A DNA stretch of 64,000 bases, taken from positions 1 to 64,000 of the forward strand of contig CABHOV010000066.1 in the NCBI GenBank assembly GCA_902168185.1, given 5' to 3'. Under the pieces are notes generated by a model, which was not told the origin of the DNA, ran no database searches, and was given only the letters and a program-made list of their open reading frames with translations. Source of the DNA: an uncultured Bacteroides sp. Its GTDB lineage: Bacteria; Bacteroidota; Bacteroidia; Cytophagales; Cyclobacteriaceae. Position numbers and translations under genes: made by a program. Positions 44,590-53,162 of this stretch are shown piece after piece (the first letter of the stretch is position 1; each line of letters opens with the position of its first letter).

Positions 44590-46866
44590 ATGAATTATCT
44601 ATTTATACTCATCTTCACACTCTCCTCGCTGCTCAGCATTGCCCAGACCGGCACAATTTCCGGTACGGTTGTTACTGGTGGCCAGCCATTGGAATTTGCG
44701 AATGTTGTTATCAGAAATACTGCGCTTGGAAGCATAACCCGACAAAACGGATCGTTTACGATCAGCAATGTCCCGTATGGAAGATATACCGTTAGCGTCT
44801 CTGCCATTGGTTACGAATCGCAGACAAAGCAAGTCATAGTATCCGCGCAGGAGGCCGTTGTGCTTCACATTACATTAGCCGAATCAGCATCTGCGTTGGA
44901 AGAAGTTGTGATATCGGGAACCATGAAAGAAGTAAGTCGCCTCGAAAGTCCGGTGCCCGTGGAGGTATACTCTTCTGCCTTTTTTAAAGCAAACCCAACT
45001 CCTTCTGTGTTTGAGTCGTTGCAGAATGTAAATGGTGTACGACCACAGCTGAACTGCAACGTATGCAACACGGGAGATATACATATTAATGGATTGGAGG
45101 GTCCGTATACTATGATCCTGATCGATGGTATGCCAATTGTAAGTGGCCTCTCCACAGTATATGGTCTTACAGGTATACCGCAGTCACTGATTGAACGCAT
45201 GGAGATTGTAAAGGGCCCGGCCTCTACCTTGTATGGTTCGGAAGCTGTTGGTGGATTGATTAACATCATTACTAAAAAACCGAGTGCTGCCCCTGCTGTT
45301 TCTGTAGATATGTTTGGTACCTCCTGGGGTGAGGTCAACACAGATATTGGTTTTAAAGTGAAGGCAGGCAATGCAGCAGAGTCGCTGATTGGTATAAATT
45401 ATTTTAACTATCAGCAACCGGCAGACCACAATGGTGATGGTTTTACGGATGTTACACTTCAAAACAGAATTTCAATCTTCAATAAATGGAGTTTTAACCG
45501 GGAGGATAACCGCATATTTACATTGGCCGGACGGTATAATTACGAAGACCGCTGGGGCGGAGACATGCGGTGGAAAAAGATATACCGTGGCGGTGATGAG
45601 ATTTACGGCGAGAGTATATATACCAGCCGTTGGGAAATGTTTGGCCTTTATCAGCTTCCGGTAAAAGAACATATAAATTTTCAATTCAGCACAAACGGTC
45701 ATAGGCAAAATTCATTCTACGGAGCAACTTCCTATAATGCAGATCAATATATAGGCTTTGGCCAGCTTACCTGGAGTAAACATGCAGGAACCCGACATGA
45801 CTTGTTGCTGGGTGCTGCATATCGCTATACTTTCTATGATGATAATACTCCGGCTACTGCAAGCTTAGAAGGGAGTAATAAAGCTACTGGTACACATCTG
45901 CCAGGCCTCTTTGTACAGGATGAAATCATGATCAATGCAGATAACAAGCTTTTATTGGGAATCCGCTATGACTATAACAGTCTGCATGGAAATATAGTAT
46001 CACCCCGCGCAAATTATAAATGGAGTTCACCTAACAAGAAAAACGTAGTTCGCCTCAGTGTCGGAAACGGATATCGTGTGGCCAATGTATTTACGGAAGA
46101 TCACGCTGCACTTACCGGTGCACGCCAGGTTATATTCAGTGAATCGTTACAGCCTGAAACATCATGGAATGGCAATGTCAACCTGGTGAAGAAAATATAT
46201 ACTGGTAATAATACTTTTATCGGCTTAGATGCAAGTGCATTCTATACGTACTTTAACAATCGTATTATACCCGATTATGAAACGGATCCTAATAAAATAA
46301 TCTATAGTAATCTGGATGGATCGGCTGTCTCGAAGGGAGTCTCTCTCAACGTGGACGTTTCGTGGGAAAACGGTCTCAAGGTTCTGGGAGGAGGAACCCT
46401 GATGGATGTTTCCATCACAGAAAACGGTGTTACTTCGCGGCAGTTGTTAACCGAGCGCTTCTCCGGAGTATGGAGCATCGGGTATATTTTCAATGCGTCA
46501 GGATTCTCCATTGATTATACCGGCAACGTTTATGGTCCGATGCGTTTACCGTTGCTCGGCAACCTCGACAACCGGGCTGCGTACTCACCGTGGTGGAGTA
46601 TTCAAAATATTCAGGTCACTAAACAATTTGATAAAGGATGGGAAATTTACGGTGGTATAAAAAATTTGTTGAACTATACACCTCCCAGCAATAGCATCGC
46701 CCGGTCGTTTGATCCGTTCGATAAAAATGTGCAATTCGATGATCACGGACAAGTTGTAGCAACCCCTGACAATCCGAATGCGCTTACGTTTGACCCTTCG
46801 TATGTATTCGCTCCCAATCAAGGTATCCGAGGATTTTTAGGCGTTCGATATACTGTAAACCGATGA
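44590..46866 (+). CDS. TonB-dependent outer-membrane receptor, probably for a metal
   Basis: A 758-residue receptor. Signal peptide (1-19), carboxypeptidase-regulatory-like domain (about 20-100), TonB-box-like LEEVVISG (103-110), plug (about 118-230; IHINGLEGPYTMILIDGMP, GPASTLYGSEAVGGLINIIT) and a 22-strand-type beta-barrel to the end (final RGFLGVRYTVNR). The plug has a Cys-x-x-Cys (C156, C159: NCNVCN), unusual for ordinary siderophore receptors. The DtxR-type operator over its promoter indicates iron- or manganese-dependent repression and therefore metal or metal-chelate uptake. It overlaps the downstream thioredoxin gene by four bases (ATGA). Confidence 0.93.
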   Translation: MNYLFILIFTLSSLLSIAQTGTISGTVVTGGQPLEFANVVIRNTALGSITRQNGSFTISNVPYGRYTVSVSAIGYESQTKQVIVSAQEAVVLHITLAESASALEEVVISGTMKEVSRLESPVPVEVYSSAFFKANPTPSVFESLQNVNGVRPQLNCNVCNTGDIHINGLEGPYTMILIDGMPIVSGLSTVYGLTGIPQSLIERMEIVKGPASTLYGSEAVGGLINIITKKPSAAPAVSVDMFGTSWGEVNTDIGFKVKAGNAAESLIGINYFNYQQPADHNGDGFTDVTLQNRISIFNKWSFNREDNRIFTLAGRYNYEDRWGGDMRWKKIYRGGDEIYGESIYTSRWEMFGLYQLPVKEHINFQFSTNGHRQNSFYGATSYNADQYIGFGQLTWSKHAGTRHDLLLGAAYRYTFYDDNTPATASLEGSNKATGTHLPGLFVQDEIMINADNKLLLGIRYDYNSLHGNIVSPRANYKWSSPNKKNVVRLSVGNGYRVANVFTEDHAALTGARQVIFSESLQPETSWNGNVNLVKKIYTGNNTFIGLDASAFYTYFNNRIIPDYETDPNKIIYSNLDGSAVSKGVSLNVDVSWENGLKVLGGGTLMDVSITENGVTSRQLLTERFSGVWSIGYIFNASGFSIDYTGNVYGPMRLPLLGNLDNRAAYSPWWSIQNIQVTKQFDKGWEIYGGIKNLLNYTPPSNSIARSFDPFDKNVQFDDHGQVVATPDNPNALTFDPSYVFAPNQGIRGFLGVRYTVNR

Positions 46867-47324
46867 TCGTGCATCGTATACTCTTTTGTGCTTTACTGCT
46901 CGGCAGCCATACTGGATATACCCAGGTTGTCGATTGGATAAGTTTTGATAGTCTGCAGGAAAAAATGAGAGTTCAGCCAAGACCGGTGCTGATTTATATA
47001 TATACCGGATGGTGTAAATATTGTACTCTGCAAAAAGAAAGGACTTTTACAGCACCGGCCGTTACGGATAAAATCGACAGACAATTTTATGCCGTCTCAT
47101 TAGATGCCGAGAGTAAAACGGAAATCATTTTTCTTAACAAACATTATGGGTATAAACCTTCAAGAGGGTATCATGAACTGGCAGAGCTGCTGGGTAAGAA
47201 AAATGGTACCCTTAGTTTTCCCACAACAGTTATATTATCAGAGTCTTTGCAGCTGCTTGAGCACGCTTCCGGTTTTTTAAATGAACAGGATATGAGCCGA
47301 ATGCTTGATCGGTGTACTCCGTAA
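46863..47324 (+). CDS. Secreted thioredoxin-fold protein
   Basis: A 153-residue protein with signal peptide (about 1-18; ILFCALLLGSHTGYTQ) and a thioredoxin fold carrying active-site WCKYC (in IYTGWCKYCTLQKERTF) and the cis-Pro segment LSFPTTVIL. This is the DUF255/thioredoxin_7 type that acts in the periplasm as reductant or disulfide carrier. It is translationally coupled to the TonB receptor, whose plug contains a CxxC; a role in keeping that motif reduced, or in metal reduction, is a reasonable inference. Complete. Confidence 0.88.
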   Translation: MIVHRILFCALLLGSHTGYTQVVDWISFDSLQEKMRVQPRPVLIYIYTGWCKYCTLQKERTFTAPAVTDKIDRQFYAVSLDAESKTEIIFLNKHYGYKPSRGYHELAELLGKKNGTLSFPTTVILSESLQLLEHASGFLNEQDMSRMLDRCTP

Positions 47325-47369
47325 AGATATACTGTTGAAATAAACTGTCTTTGCTATCCTATAAATTGG

Positions 47370-48551
47370 TCAGGGTAGTAACAATGAGCTGTCACCATAG
47401 CTTAAAAAGCGATAATCATTTTCCAGCGCCTGCTGATATATATTCTTCCAATGGTCGCCAACAAGAGCCGCCACCAATAAAATCAGCGTAGAGCCAGGCT
47501 GATGAAAATTTGTAACCAGACCCTGGCAAACACGGAACGTATAGCCTGGCATAATATAGATTGACGTTTCTCCGGTTAAAATATCCAGGTTCTTACGATC
47601 CATATACGCTGCTATATATTTGAATGCTTCCTGTCTGGTCGGATGCGAAGTATAGGATTGGTATGGATCGTGTTGGTTGATCGTAAATATAGCATCCGGG
47701 TCTTCCTTTAGCTTCACACCATACCAGTACAAGCTTTCCAATGTGCGCATGGACGTTGTGCCGACAGGAACAACGAATGTATCTTTCAGTAAATTATCAA
47801 GATTGCTTTTACGAATAAGTACTTGCTCAGTATGCATGGGATGCTCGACTGCATTCTGAACTTTTACAGGTTGAAATGTTCCCGCACTTACGTGAAGCGT
47901 TAAGTAGTCGGTTTGAATACCTTTCGAACGAAGTGATTGTAACACCTCGTCCGTAAAATGTAGTCCGGCAGTAGGTGCTGCCACTGCGCCCTCATAGTGC
48001 GCATATACAGTTTGATAACGATCGCGATCTGTGCTTTCCGGTTTTCGTTTCAGATAGGGGGGAAGTGGTGTTTCGCCTGAACGTGTAATGATTTCTGCAA
48101 ATGAAATTCCCTGGTTCCAGCGGAACTCGACTATACCATCTTCACGATTCACGAGGCGGGCTTCGAGCGTTGCATCGCCTAATAGTTTATATAGTACATC
48201 GTCCTTCCAGCGTTTCAAATTACCGATGGTGCATTTCCAGGTACATTTCTCATGGGCTTGCATGGCTTCAGCCAACAGCGATGATGGCGTAACCGGATGA
48301 AGTAAAAATACTTCGATGGATGCTCCGGTTTCTTTTGCAAAGTGAAGTCGTGCCGGAATAACTTTTGTATCGTTGAAAAACAGCATGGTGCTAGCCGGAA
48401 GAAAGTCTACCAACGAACGGAACTGTTCATGCATGATCTCACCTTTATGGTATACCAGCAGCTTCGACTGATCTCTTTTATCCAGCGGATACAATGCAAT
48501 TCTATCGGCAGGCAAGTCGTATGTAAAATCGTTTATGTTGAGTTCTTTCAT
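47370..48551 (-). CDS. queA: S-adenosylmethionine:tRNA ribosyltransferase-isomerase
   Basis: A 393-residue protein of the QueA family, which transfers and isomerises the ribose of SAM onto 7-aminomethyl-7-deazaguanine in tRNA to give epoxyqueuosine. Seen: FNDTKVIPARLHF, the SGETPLPPYLKR segment, YQTVYAHYEGAVAAPTAGLHF, LTLHVSAGTFQPV, GTTSMRTLES and TNFHQPGSTLILLVAALVG. It is longer than the usual form of about 345-350 residues; the extra length is spread over insertions such as the LLHPVTPSSLLAEAM region. Bacteroidota often keep such longer paralogues. Divergent from menC, 52 bases between starts. Confidence 0.93.
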   Translation of the reverse strand: MKELNINDFTYDLPADRIALYPLDKRDQSKLLVYHKGEIMHEQFRSLVDFLPASTMLFFNDTKVIPARLHFAKETGASIEVFLLHPVTPSSLLAEAMQAHEKCTWKCTIGNLKRWKDDVLYKLLGDATLEARLVNREDGIVEFRWNQGISFAEIITRSGETPLPPYLKRKPESTDRDRYQTVYAHYEGAVAAPTAGLHFTDEVLQSLRSKGIQTDYLTLHVSAGTFQPVKVQNAVEHPMHTEQVLIRKSNLDNLLKDTFVVPVGTTSMRTLESLYWYGVKLKEDPDAIFTINQHDPYQSYTSHPTRQEAFKYIAAYMDRKNLDILTGETSIYIMPGYTFRVCQGLVTNFHQPGSTLILLVAALVGDHWKNIYQQALENDYRFLSYGDSSLLLP

Positions 48552-48603
48552 AAGCGCTTCAAAGTTAATCCGAAAACACTATTTTCGTTTTTCCTTTTTT
48601 AAC

Positions 48604-49665
48604 ATGGCGCTACAAGCATCCTTTCAGAAAAAGATTTTTCAATTCAATTTCAAGGCACGTACCTCACGCGGCATTATGCGTGACAAGACTTCGTGGTTTA
48701 TCAAGGTGTGGGATGATGCCGCACCACAGATCACAGGTATAGGAGAATGCGGGCCTCTTCCCGGACTGAGTATAGATGATCGCCCGGATTTTGAACAGGT
48801 GCTTGAACAAACCCTCAAAAAGGTTAACGGCCTTCAATCGCTCCATGTGTCATCCCTTCACAACCTGATACCACCAGGCTTCCCTTCATTAACCTTTGGA
48901 TTGGAGACAGCTTTACTAGACCTGGAGAACGGTGGCAAACGAATCATCTTTAACAATGAATTTATAAAGGGAGCTCCTATTTCTATCAATGGATTGATCT
49001 GGATGGGAGACCTTGATTTCATGCTGCATCAGATCGGCGATAAAGTATCACAGGGATTCAACTGCATCAAACTGAAAGTAGGGGGATTGAATTTTGATAA
49101 GGAATGTGATGTGCTGGAGTATATACGCAAGCGTTATTTCCGTGAGCAGCTCACGATACGGCTGGATGCCAACGGTGGTTTTAAAACCGATGAAGTACTC
49201 TTCAAATTAACGGAGCTCGCTAAATTCAAGATTCACTCTATAGAACAACCTATCAAAGCAGGATTACCGGAGATGGAAGAGCTATGTCGAAAATCTCCTA
49301 TACCGATAGCGTTTGATGAAGAGTTAATCAATATAGAAGGAGATGCTAAAAAAGATTTATTGACACGCTTGAAGCCCGCGTATATTATTCTGAAGCCAAC
49401 GTTACATGGCGGCATCAGCGGCTGTCGTGAATGGATTGCTATAGCAGAGAAAGCCGGTATCGGTTGGTGGATTACGTCAGCGTTGGAAAGTAGTATTGGA
49501 CTCAATGCGATCTGTCAGTTTACGGCAAGTTACCCTCTTTCAATTCCGCAGGGTTTAGGTACAGGTTCTATTTACGAGAATAATATACCATCACCGTTGA
49601 AAGTAAAAAATGGAAACATTCTATATGATGCTTCCCAGGCTTGGGATCTGAGCGAACTGGAATGA
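48604..49665 (+). CDS. menC: o-Succinylbenzoate synthase (enolase superfamily)
   Basis: A 353-residue protein using ATG 48604; the upstream TTG would overlap queA and add a non-conserved tail. The enolase-superfamily catalytic set is visible: KLKVGG (Lys), RLDANGG (Asp), SIEQPI (Glu), AFDEEL (Asp) and ILKPTLHGG (Lys). It dehydrates SHCHC to o-succinylbenzoate in menaquinone synthesis, the respiratory quinone of Bacteroidota. Dipeptide epimerase is the main alternative in this superfamily, but the GECGPLPGLS and LKPTLHGGISGCREW features favour MenC. The other men genes are not in the window. A strong bidirectional terminator follows. Confidence 0.88.
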   Translation: MALQASFQKKIFQFNFKARTSRGIMRDKTSWFIKVWDDAAPQITGIGECGPLPGLSIDDRPDFEQVLEQTLKKVNGLQSLHVSSLHNLIPPGFPSLTFGLETALLDLENGGKRIIFNNEFIKGAPISINGLIWMGDLDFMLHQIGDKVSQGFNCIKLKVGGLNFDKECDVLEYIRKRYFREQLTIRLDANGGFKTDEVLFKLTELAKFKIHSIEQPIKAGLPEMEELCRKSPIPIAFDEELINIEGDAKKDLLTRLKPAYIILKPTLHGGISGCREWIAIAEKAGIGWWITSALESSIGLNAICQFTASYPLSIPQGLGTGSIYENNIPSPLKVKNGNILYDASQAWDLSELE

Positions 49666-49706
49666 ATCAGGATATATAGCCTTGTATACTATATATCCTG
49701 ATTTTA
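49666..49706. terminator. Bidirectional terminator between menC and the regulator gene
   Basis: ATCAGGATATATAG (49666-49679) is exactly complementary to CTATATATCCTGAT (49689-49702), a 14-bp stem with a nine-base loop and a short T run after it. It separates two convergent genes. Confidence 0.88.
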
Positions 49707-49718
49707 CTTTGCATAGAC

Positions 49719-50870
49719 TTATATATACTTCTTAACATCCTCCGTAGAGATCTCGTCACCACTCATGATGACTAGCCTTTCCACCACGTTGCGCAGCTCG
49801 CGGATGTTTCCCGTCCAGTTATGATCTTTTAGTTGTGCGAGTGCTTTTGTATTGATCGTCTTTTTCTTTGCGCCATATTCATCTGCTATATCCGACAGGA
49901 ATTTATCTACAAGCAACGGTATATCTTCCTTGCGGTCATTAAGAGCCGGTACTTTAATTACGATCACGCTCAGGCGATGGTATAGATCTTCGCGAAAGCG
50001 GTTCTCTTCAATTTCTTTCCGCAGGTCTTTATTGGTAGCGGCTACAACCCGTACATTAACGGTGATCTCTTTGTCCCCCCCCACACGTGATATCTTATTC
50101 TCCTGCAGCGCTCTTAATACTTTCGCTTGCGCGGATAAACTCATATCGCCAATCTCGTCCAGGAATAACGTGCCACCTTCAGCGAGTTCAAATTTGCCAA
50201 GCCGCTGTTTAATCGCTGAAGTAAACGAACCCTTCTCATGTCCGAACAACTCACTTTCAATAAGCTCCGAAGGTATAGCAGCACAATTCACTTCAACCAA
50301 CGGACCGTTTGCACGCTTGCTCTTCTCATGAATCCATCGGGCCACAAGTTCTTTACCTGAACCATTTGGACCATTCACCAACACGCGTGCATCGGTAGGA
50401 GCCACCTTTTCAATCATCTCCTTTACTTCTGCTATAGGAGCAGACTCACCGATCATTTCGAATTTCTTCGAGATCTTTTTCTTGAGCGTCTTCGTTTCCT
50501 TTACCAGGTTCGTTTTATCAAGCGCGTTGCGCAGTGTTATTTCCAGTCTTCCTAAGTCAAAAGGCTTCTGCAAAAAATCGAACGCACCTTTTTTTACAGC
50601 TTCCACGGCTACATCTATAGTACCGTGTGCCGATATAATAATGAAGTTGCTACCGATGCCTGCTTCCTTGGCTTTCTCCAATACTTCGAGACCATCCATC
50701 TTCGGCATTTTTATATCGCAGATACACAAGTCGAAGTTACCTTGCTCGAGTTTTTTTAAACCTTCCAGTCCATCAGGCGCTTCCTGCACCTCGTATTCTT
50801 TCTCTTCGAGAATCTCTTTTAATATTGCGCGGATCTTGTTGTCGTCTTCGATGATGAGAATTTTTGCCAT
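49719..50870 (-). CDS. NtrC-like response regulator lacking the DNA-binding domain
   Basis: A 383-residue protein: receiver (1-120; Asp52 in CDIKMPKMDG), a linker, and a sigma-54 activator AAA+ domain (about 138-365) with Walker A GPNGSGKE (167-174), Walker B GGTLFLDEI (232-240) and the arginine-finger region RFREDLYHRLSV. It ends at the last helix of the C-domain (GDEISTEDVKKYI) with no Fis-type HTH. The loop that normally reads GAFTGA, which contacts sigma-54, reads GSFTSA (214-219). Activation of sigma-54 from solution, or control of another partner, is possible. The kinase partner is not adjacent. Confidence 0.9.
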   Translation of the reverse strand: MAKILIIEDDNKIRAILKEILEEKEYEVQEAPDGLEGLKKLEQGNFDLCICDIKMPKMDGLEVLEKAKEAGIGSNFIIISAHGTIDVAVEAVKKGAFDFLQKPFDLGRLEITLRNALDKTNLVKETKTLKKKISKKFEMIGESAPIAEVKEMIEKVAPTDARVLVNGPNGSGKELVARWIHEKSKRANGPLVEVNCAAIPSELIESELFGHEKGSFTSAIKQRLGKFELAEGGTLFLDEIGDMSLSAQAKVLRALQENKISRVGGDKEITVNVRVVAATNKDLRKEIEENRFREDLYHRLSVIVIKVPALNDRKEDIPLLVDKFLSDIADEYGAKKKTINTKALAQLKDHNWTGNIRELRNVVERLVIMSGDEISTEDVKKYI

Positions 50871-50969
50871 ACTTTTTAATTAAGCTTCGAGTTGTGAGTT
50901 CGTAGAGTTGTGTGTGAACGTTATAGTGATTACTAAATCCATTGAACAGGGGAACGCTAAGAAAAAAAA

Positions 50970-51012
50970 CTTTGTGTAACGCTGTGTCTCCTTAGTGTAC
51001 TCTGTGCAGTGG
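50970..51012. repeat. Degenerate CTnTGTGT-type tract
   Basis: The stretch contains imperfect units such as CTTTGTGTAACG, CTGTGTCTC, TAGTGTACT and CTGTGCAGTGG arranged head to tail. It is AT/GT-rich, non-coding and lies between the regulator promoter and the RNase P terminator. It looks like a member of a dispersed intergenic family but only one copy is seen here. Confidence 0.35.
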
Positions 51013-51036
51013 AATTCTCACCGCGCTAAAATAAAT

Positions 51037-51066
51037 AAACCTGCCAAGCTTTCGCGGAGCAGGTTT
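51037..51066 (-). terminator. Terminator of RNase P RNA
   Basis: On the minus strand AAACCTGC pairs with GCAGGTTT around the loop TCCGCGAAAGCTTG and is followed by ATTTATTTTA. It begins only a few bases after the RNA's 3' end. Confidence 0.85.
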
Positions 51067-51072
51067 AAAAAT

Positions 51073-51463
51073 AGCAAGCTTATAAGCCGGGTTCTGTCAT
51101 CCTGCAAAAGCAGGAGTCCCTATCATTTATCTGTTCCTGGTTTCACAACCGGAATCAATCAGTCTACCCGCTTCGGTACGCTCAACGAATCGAGACGTGG
51201 AACGGGCCGCCCCAAACCGAAGCCTATTTGACCTTTCAACGCGTAAGGTTTACCATGCCCCGGATGTCGCCACCCGAGCGGTGAGCTTTTACCTCGCCTT
51301 TTCACCTTTTCCTAAACCGGCAAGCCGGATCAGGTAGTTTGTTTTCTGTGGCACTCTCTGTTCCCCCTGCATTATACAGAAGGACCTTCCTGTTAGGAAG
51401 TACACTGCCCTATGTTGCCCGGACTTTCCTCCCTCTTGCGAGAGCGATAAGGCGGCTTGCTGT
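51073..51463 (-). ncRNA. rnpB: RNase P RNA (bacterial class A)
   Basis: This is the catalytic RNA that trims tRNA 5' ends. On the minus strand the 5' universal segment GAGGAAAGTCCGGGC lies at 51431-51417 and the 3' universal segment ACAGAACCCGGCTTA at 51097-51083. The outer ends AGCAAGC (5') and GCTTGCT (3') pair to form helix P1. Length about 390 nt fits class A. A -7 element stands directly upstream and a terminator directly downstream, so it is a stand-alone transcription unit. Ends are accurate to a few bases. Confidence 0.96.
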
Positions 51464-51465
51464 TG

Positions 51466-51473
51466 CAAAGTTA
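51466..51473 (-). promoter_or_regulatory. -7 promoter element of rnpB
   Basis: On the minus strand TAACTTTG, an exact match to the Bacteroidota consensus TAnnTTTG, ends a few bases before the predicted 5' end of the RNA. No clear -33 TTG is visible at the usual distance. Confidence 0.75.
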
Positions 51474-51665
51474 CGAATTGTTGGTGGAATGTTATCTGTA
51501 GTATCGTTAAACGTTATCGGGTGATATACCTCGCGCTTTTATTTGTAAATGAGAGAGCTGATGGAACATAAACGTACATTAAAGACCATACGGGGAATCG
51601 ATATAGTATATTAGCATGATTGAGGCGCCATAGCTGCAACGTGAGCATTTTTATAAATAATATCA

Positions 51666-52190
51666 GTGAACATAAGTGAATGGAACGAGTTCAGTCATCT
51701 TTTTAAGAGACAGACAATCCCTGCTAAAACAACGCTTTTACGTGAAGGGCAAATTTCAAAAAACGCCTACTTCATTGAGAAAGGATGTCTGCGTATCTGG
51801 TTTAACAACAACGGCAAAGACGTTACTTTTCAGTTCTTCCTGGAAGGAGAAGGTCTTTCATTAATTGAGAGTTTCAGAACAAGTCAGCCAAGTTTATTTT
51901 GTTTAGAAAGCATCGAGCCATGTGTTATTCACAGCATTTCTAAAAAGGATTTTCAATTCATTCTTGATAGTTCTCCCCGTATTAAAAAATATATTGAGGA
52001 ACACACCTTTCAGCGTCTTGTATACTATCAACGTCTTTTCCTTTCACGTATTAAAGACAATCCACAAAAACGTTATGAAGAACTGATAAAGCAACGTCCG
52101 GAAATTTTAGAAAGAATTCCACTGCATTACATTGCTTCCTATCTGGGCATTACCCCTGTCTCACTCAGTCGAATAAGAAACAGGCGATAG
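51666..52190 (+). CDS. Crp/Fnr-family transcriptional regulator
   Basis: A 174-residue protein starting at GTG 51666. Cyclic-nucleotide-binding-like barrel (about 12-110; LLREGQISKNAYFIEKGCLRIWF, FFLEGEGLSLIESF) and a short winged-helix (about 125-174; IPLHYIASYLGITPVSLSRIRNR). The cNMP phosphate-binding arginine motif is absent, as in many Bacteroidota Crp-like proteins, so the ligand is unknown. It precedes the NAD(P)H oxidoreductase gene by 80 bases; this regulator and quinone-reductase pair is common and suggests redox- or electrophile-responsive control of that gene. Confidence 0.88.
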   Translation: MNISEWNEFSHLFKRQTIPAKTTLLREGQISKNAYFIEKGCLRIWFNNNGKDVTFQFFLEGEGLSLIESFRTSQPSLFCLESIEPCVIHSISKKDFQFILDSSPRIKKYIEEHTFQRLVYYQRLFLSRIKDNPQKRYEELIKQRPEILERIPLHYIASYLGITPVSLSRIRNRR

Positions 52191-52270
52191 TCATTTCTTT
52201 ACAATTGTTAATGCTCCATGGGTGCTGCCCTTCGCAGCTTTGCACCTGTACATTTTAAACAAGTTCAAAA

Positions 52271-52864
52271 ATGAGAGTCGTAATTGTATTTAATCATCCG
52301 TATAGCGGAAGTTTCTGTCATGCAATTTTAAATGCCGTAACAAAAGGGCTTCAACAAGCACAACATGATGTTGTACTTATTCATCTTGATAACGATGGCT
52401 TTAATCCGGTAATGACTGCTGCGGATTTAAAAGCTTTCAGAGATAAATCACCCGTTGATTCCAAAGTCATTGAATATAAAGAGACACTGGAGAAAGCCGA
52501 ACATTTGATTTTTATCTTTCCGATCTGGTGGGAGCTGATGCCTGCATTGATGAAGGGGTTTATAGACAAAGTAATTTTTCCAGGAGTAGCGTATGACTAT
52601 ACCAATGAGAGCAACACCCGGATGAAACCTTTATGGACCAAAGTGAAAGGAGTGACGCTCATCACTACGATGAACACACCAAAAATACTTTACTTCACTT
52701 TGTTTGGAAACGCTATCAAGCGAGCCTTTATGTTCGGAACATTCTGGAAACTCGGTTACAAAAATCGTAAGTGGATCAGTTTAAATATGGTAAAAATGGT
52801 ATCGCAGGAGAAAAGAACAAAATGGCTGGTGAATCTGGAAAACAAATTTGCAGCCTTGGCGTAA
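52271..52864 (+). CDS. NAD(P)H oxidoreductase, flavodoxin-like (NQO family)
   Basis: A 197-residue cytoplasmic flavoprotein: FMN/FAD phosphate-binding start VVIVFNHPYSGSFCHAIL, then EHLIFIFPIWWELMPALMKGFIDKVIFPGVAY, the hallmark of the NQO/KefF/MdaB family (two-electron quinone reductases). It probably detoxifies quinones or electrophiles. The C-terminus carries a Lys/Arg-rich region. It lies downstream of the Crp-type regulator. Palindromes and a terminator occupy the downstream gap. Confidence 0.9.
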   Translation: MRVVIVFNHPYSGSFCHAILNAVTKGLQQAQHDVVLIHLDNDGFNPVMTAADLKAFRDKSPVDSKVIEYKETLEKAEHLIFIFPIWWELMPALMKGFIDKVIFPGVAYDYTNESNTRMKPLWTKVKGVTLITTMNTPKILYFTLFGNAIKRAFMFGTFWKLGYKNRKWISLNMVKMVSQEKRTKWLVNLENKFAALA

Positions 52865-52912
52865 TGGAGATCTGGTATATATAGTCTTCTGTAAGTATAG
52901 AAGCATTGAATC

Positions 52913-52972
52913 AATATATACTTGAAATGAGATAATCACTGATACTAAAGTATATATTAAGTCTGCAGACTT
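52913..52972. repeat. Cluster of palindromes after the oxidoreductase gene
   Basis: AATATATACTT (52913-52923) is exactly complementary to AAGTATATATT (52948-52958), with a 24-base loop. Directly after it AAGTCTGCAGACTT (52959-52972) is a perfect 14-bp palindrome. The cluster begins 49 bases after the oxidoreductase stop, and the terminator at 53042 lies further on. Confidence 0.45.
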
Positions 52973-53041
52973 CTGATCGGATATGCCAAAACTTGGTCTT
53001 TACTGCAAGTTATCGCTGCCAATTCGAAGGGGTTAAAGCTT

Positions 53042-53087
53042 AAAATCAAAAAGCCTGAAATATGAGATTTCAGGCTTTTTTGATTTC
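53042..53087. terminator. Bidirectional intrinsic terminator
   Basis: AAAGCCTGAAAT (53050-53061) pairs with ATTTCAGGCTTT (53067-53078) around ATGAG, with A- and T-tracts on both sides. It serves the oxidoreductase gene (plus) and the 137-residue hypothetical gene (minus). Confidence 0.93.
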
Positions 53088-53162
53088 ATGTTGAAGGCTA
53101 AGATTTACCCTGTCATGATTTCTTCTTGATAACTAGAGGTTCACATTAACCACTAAGCGTAA

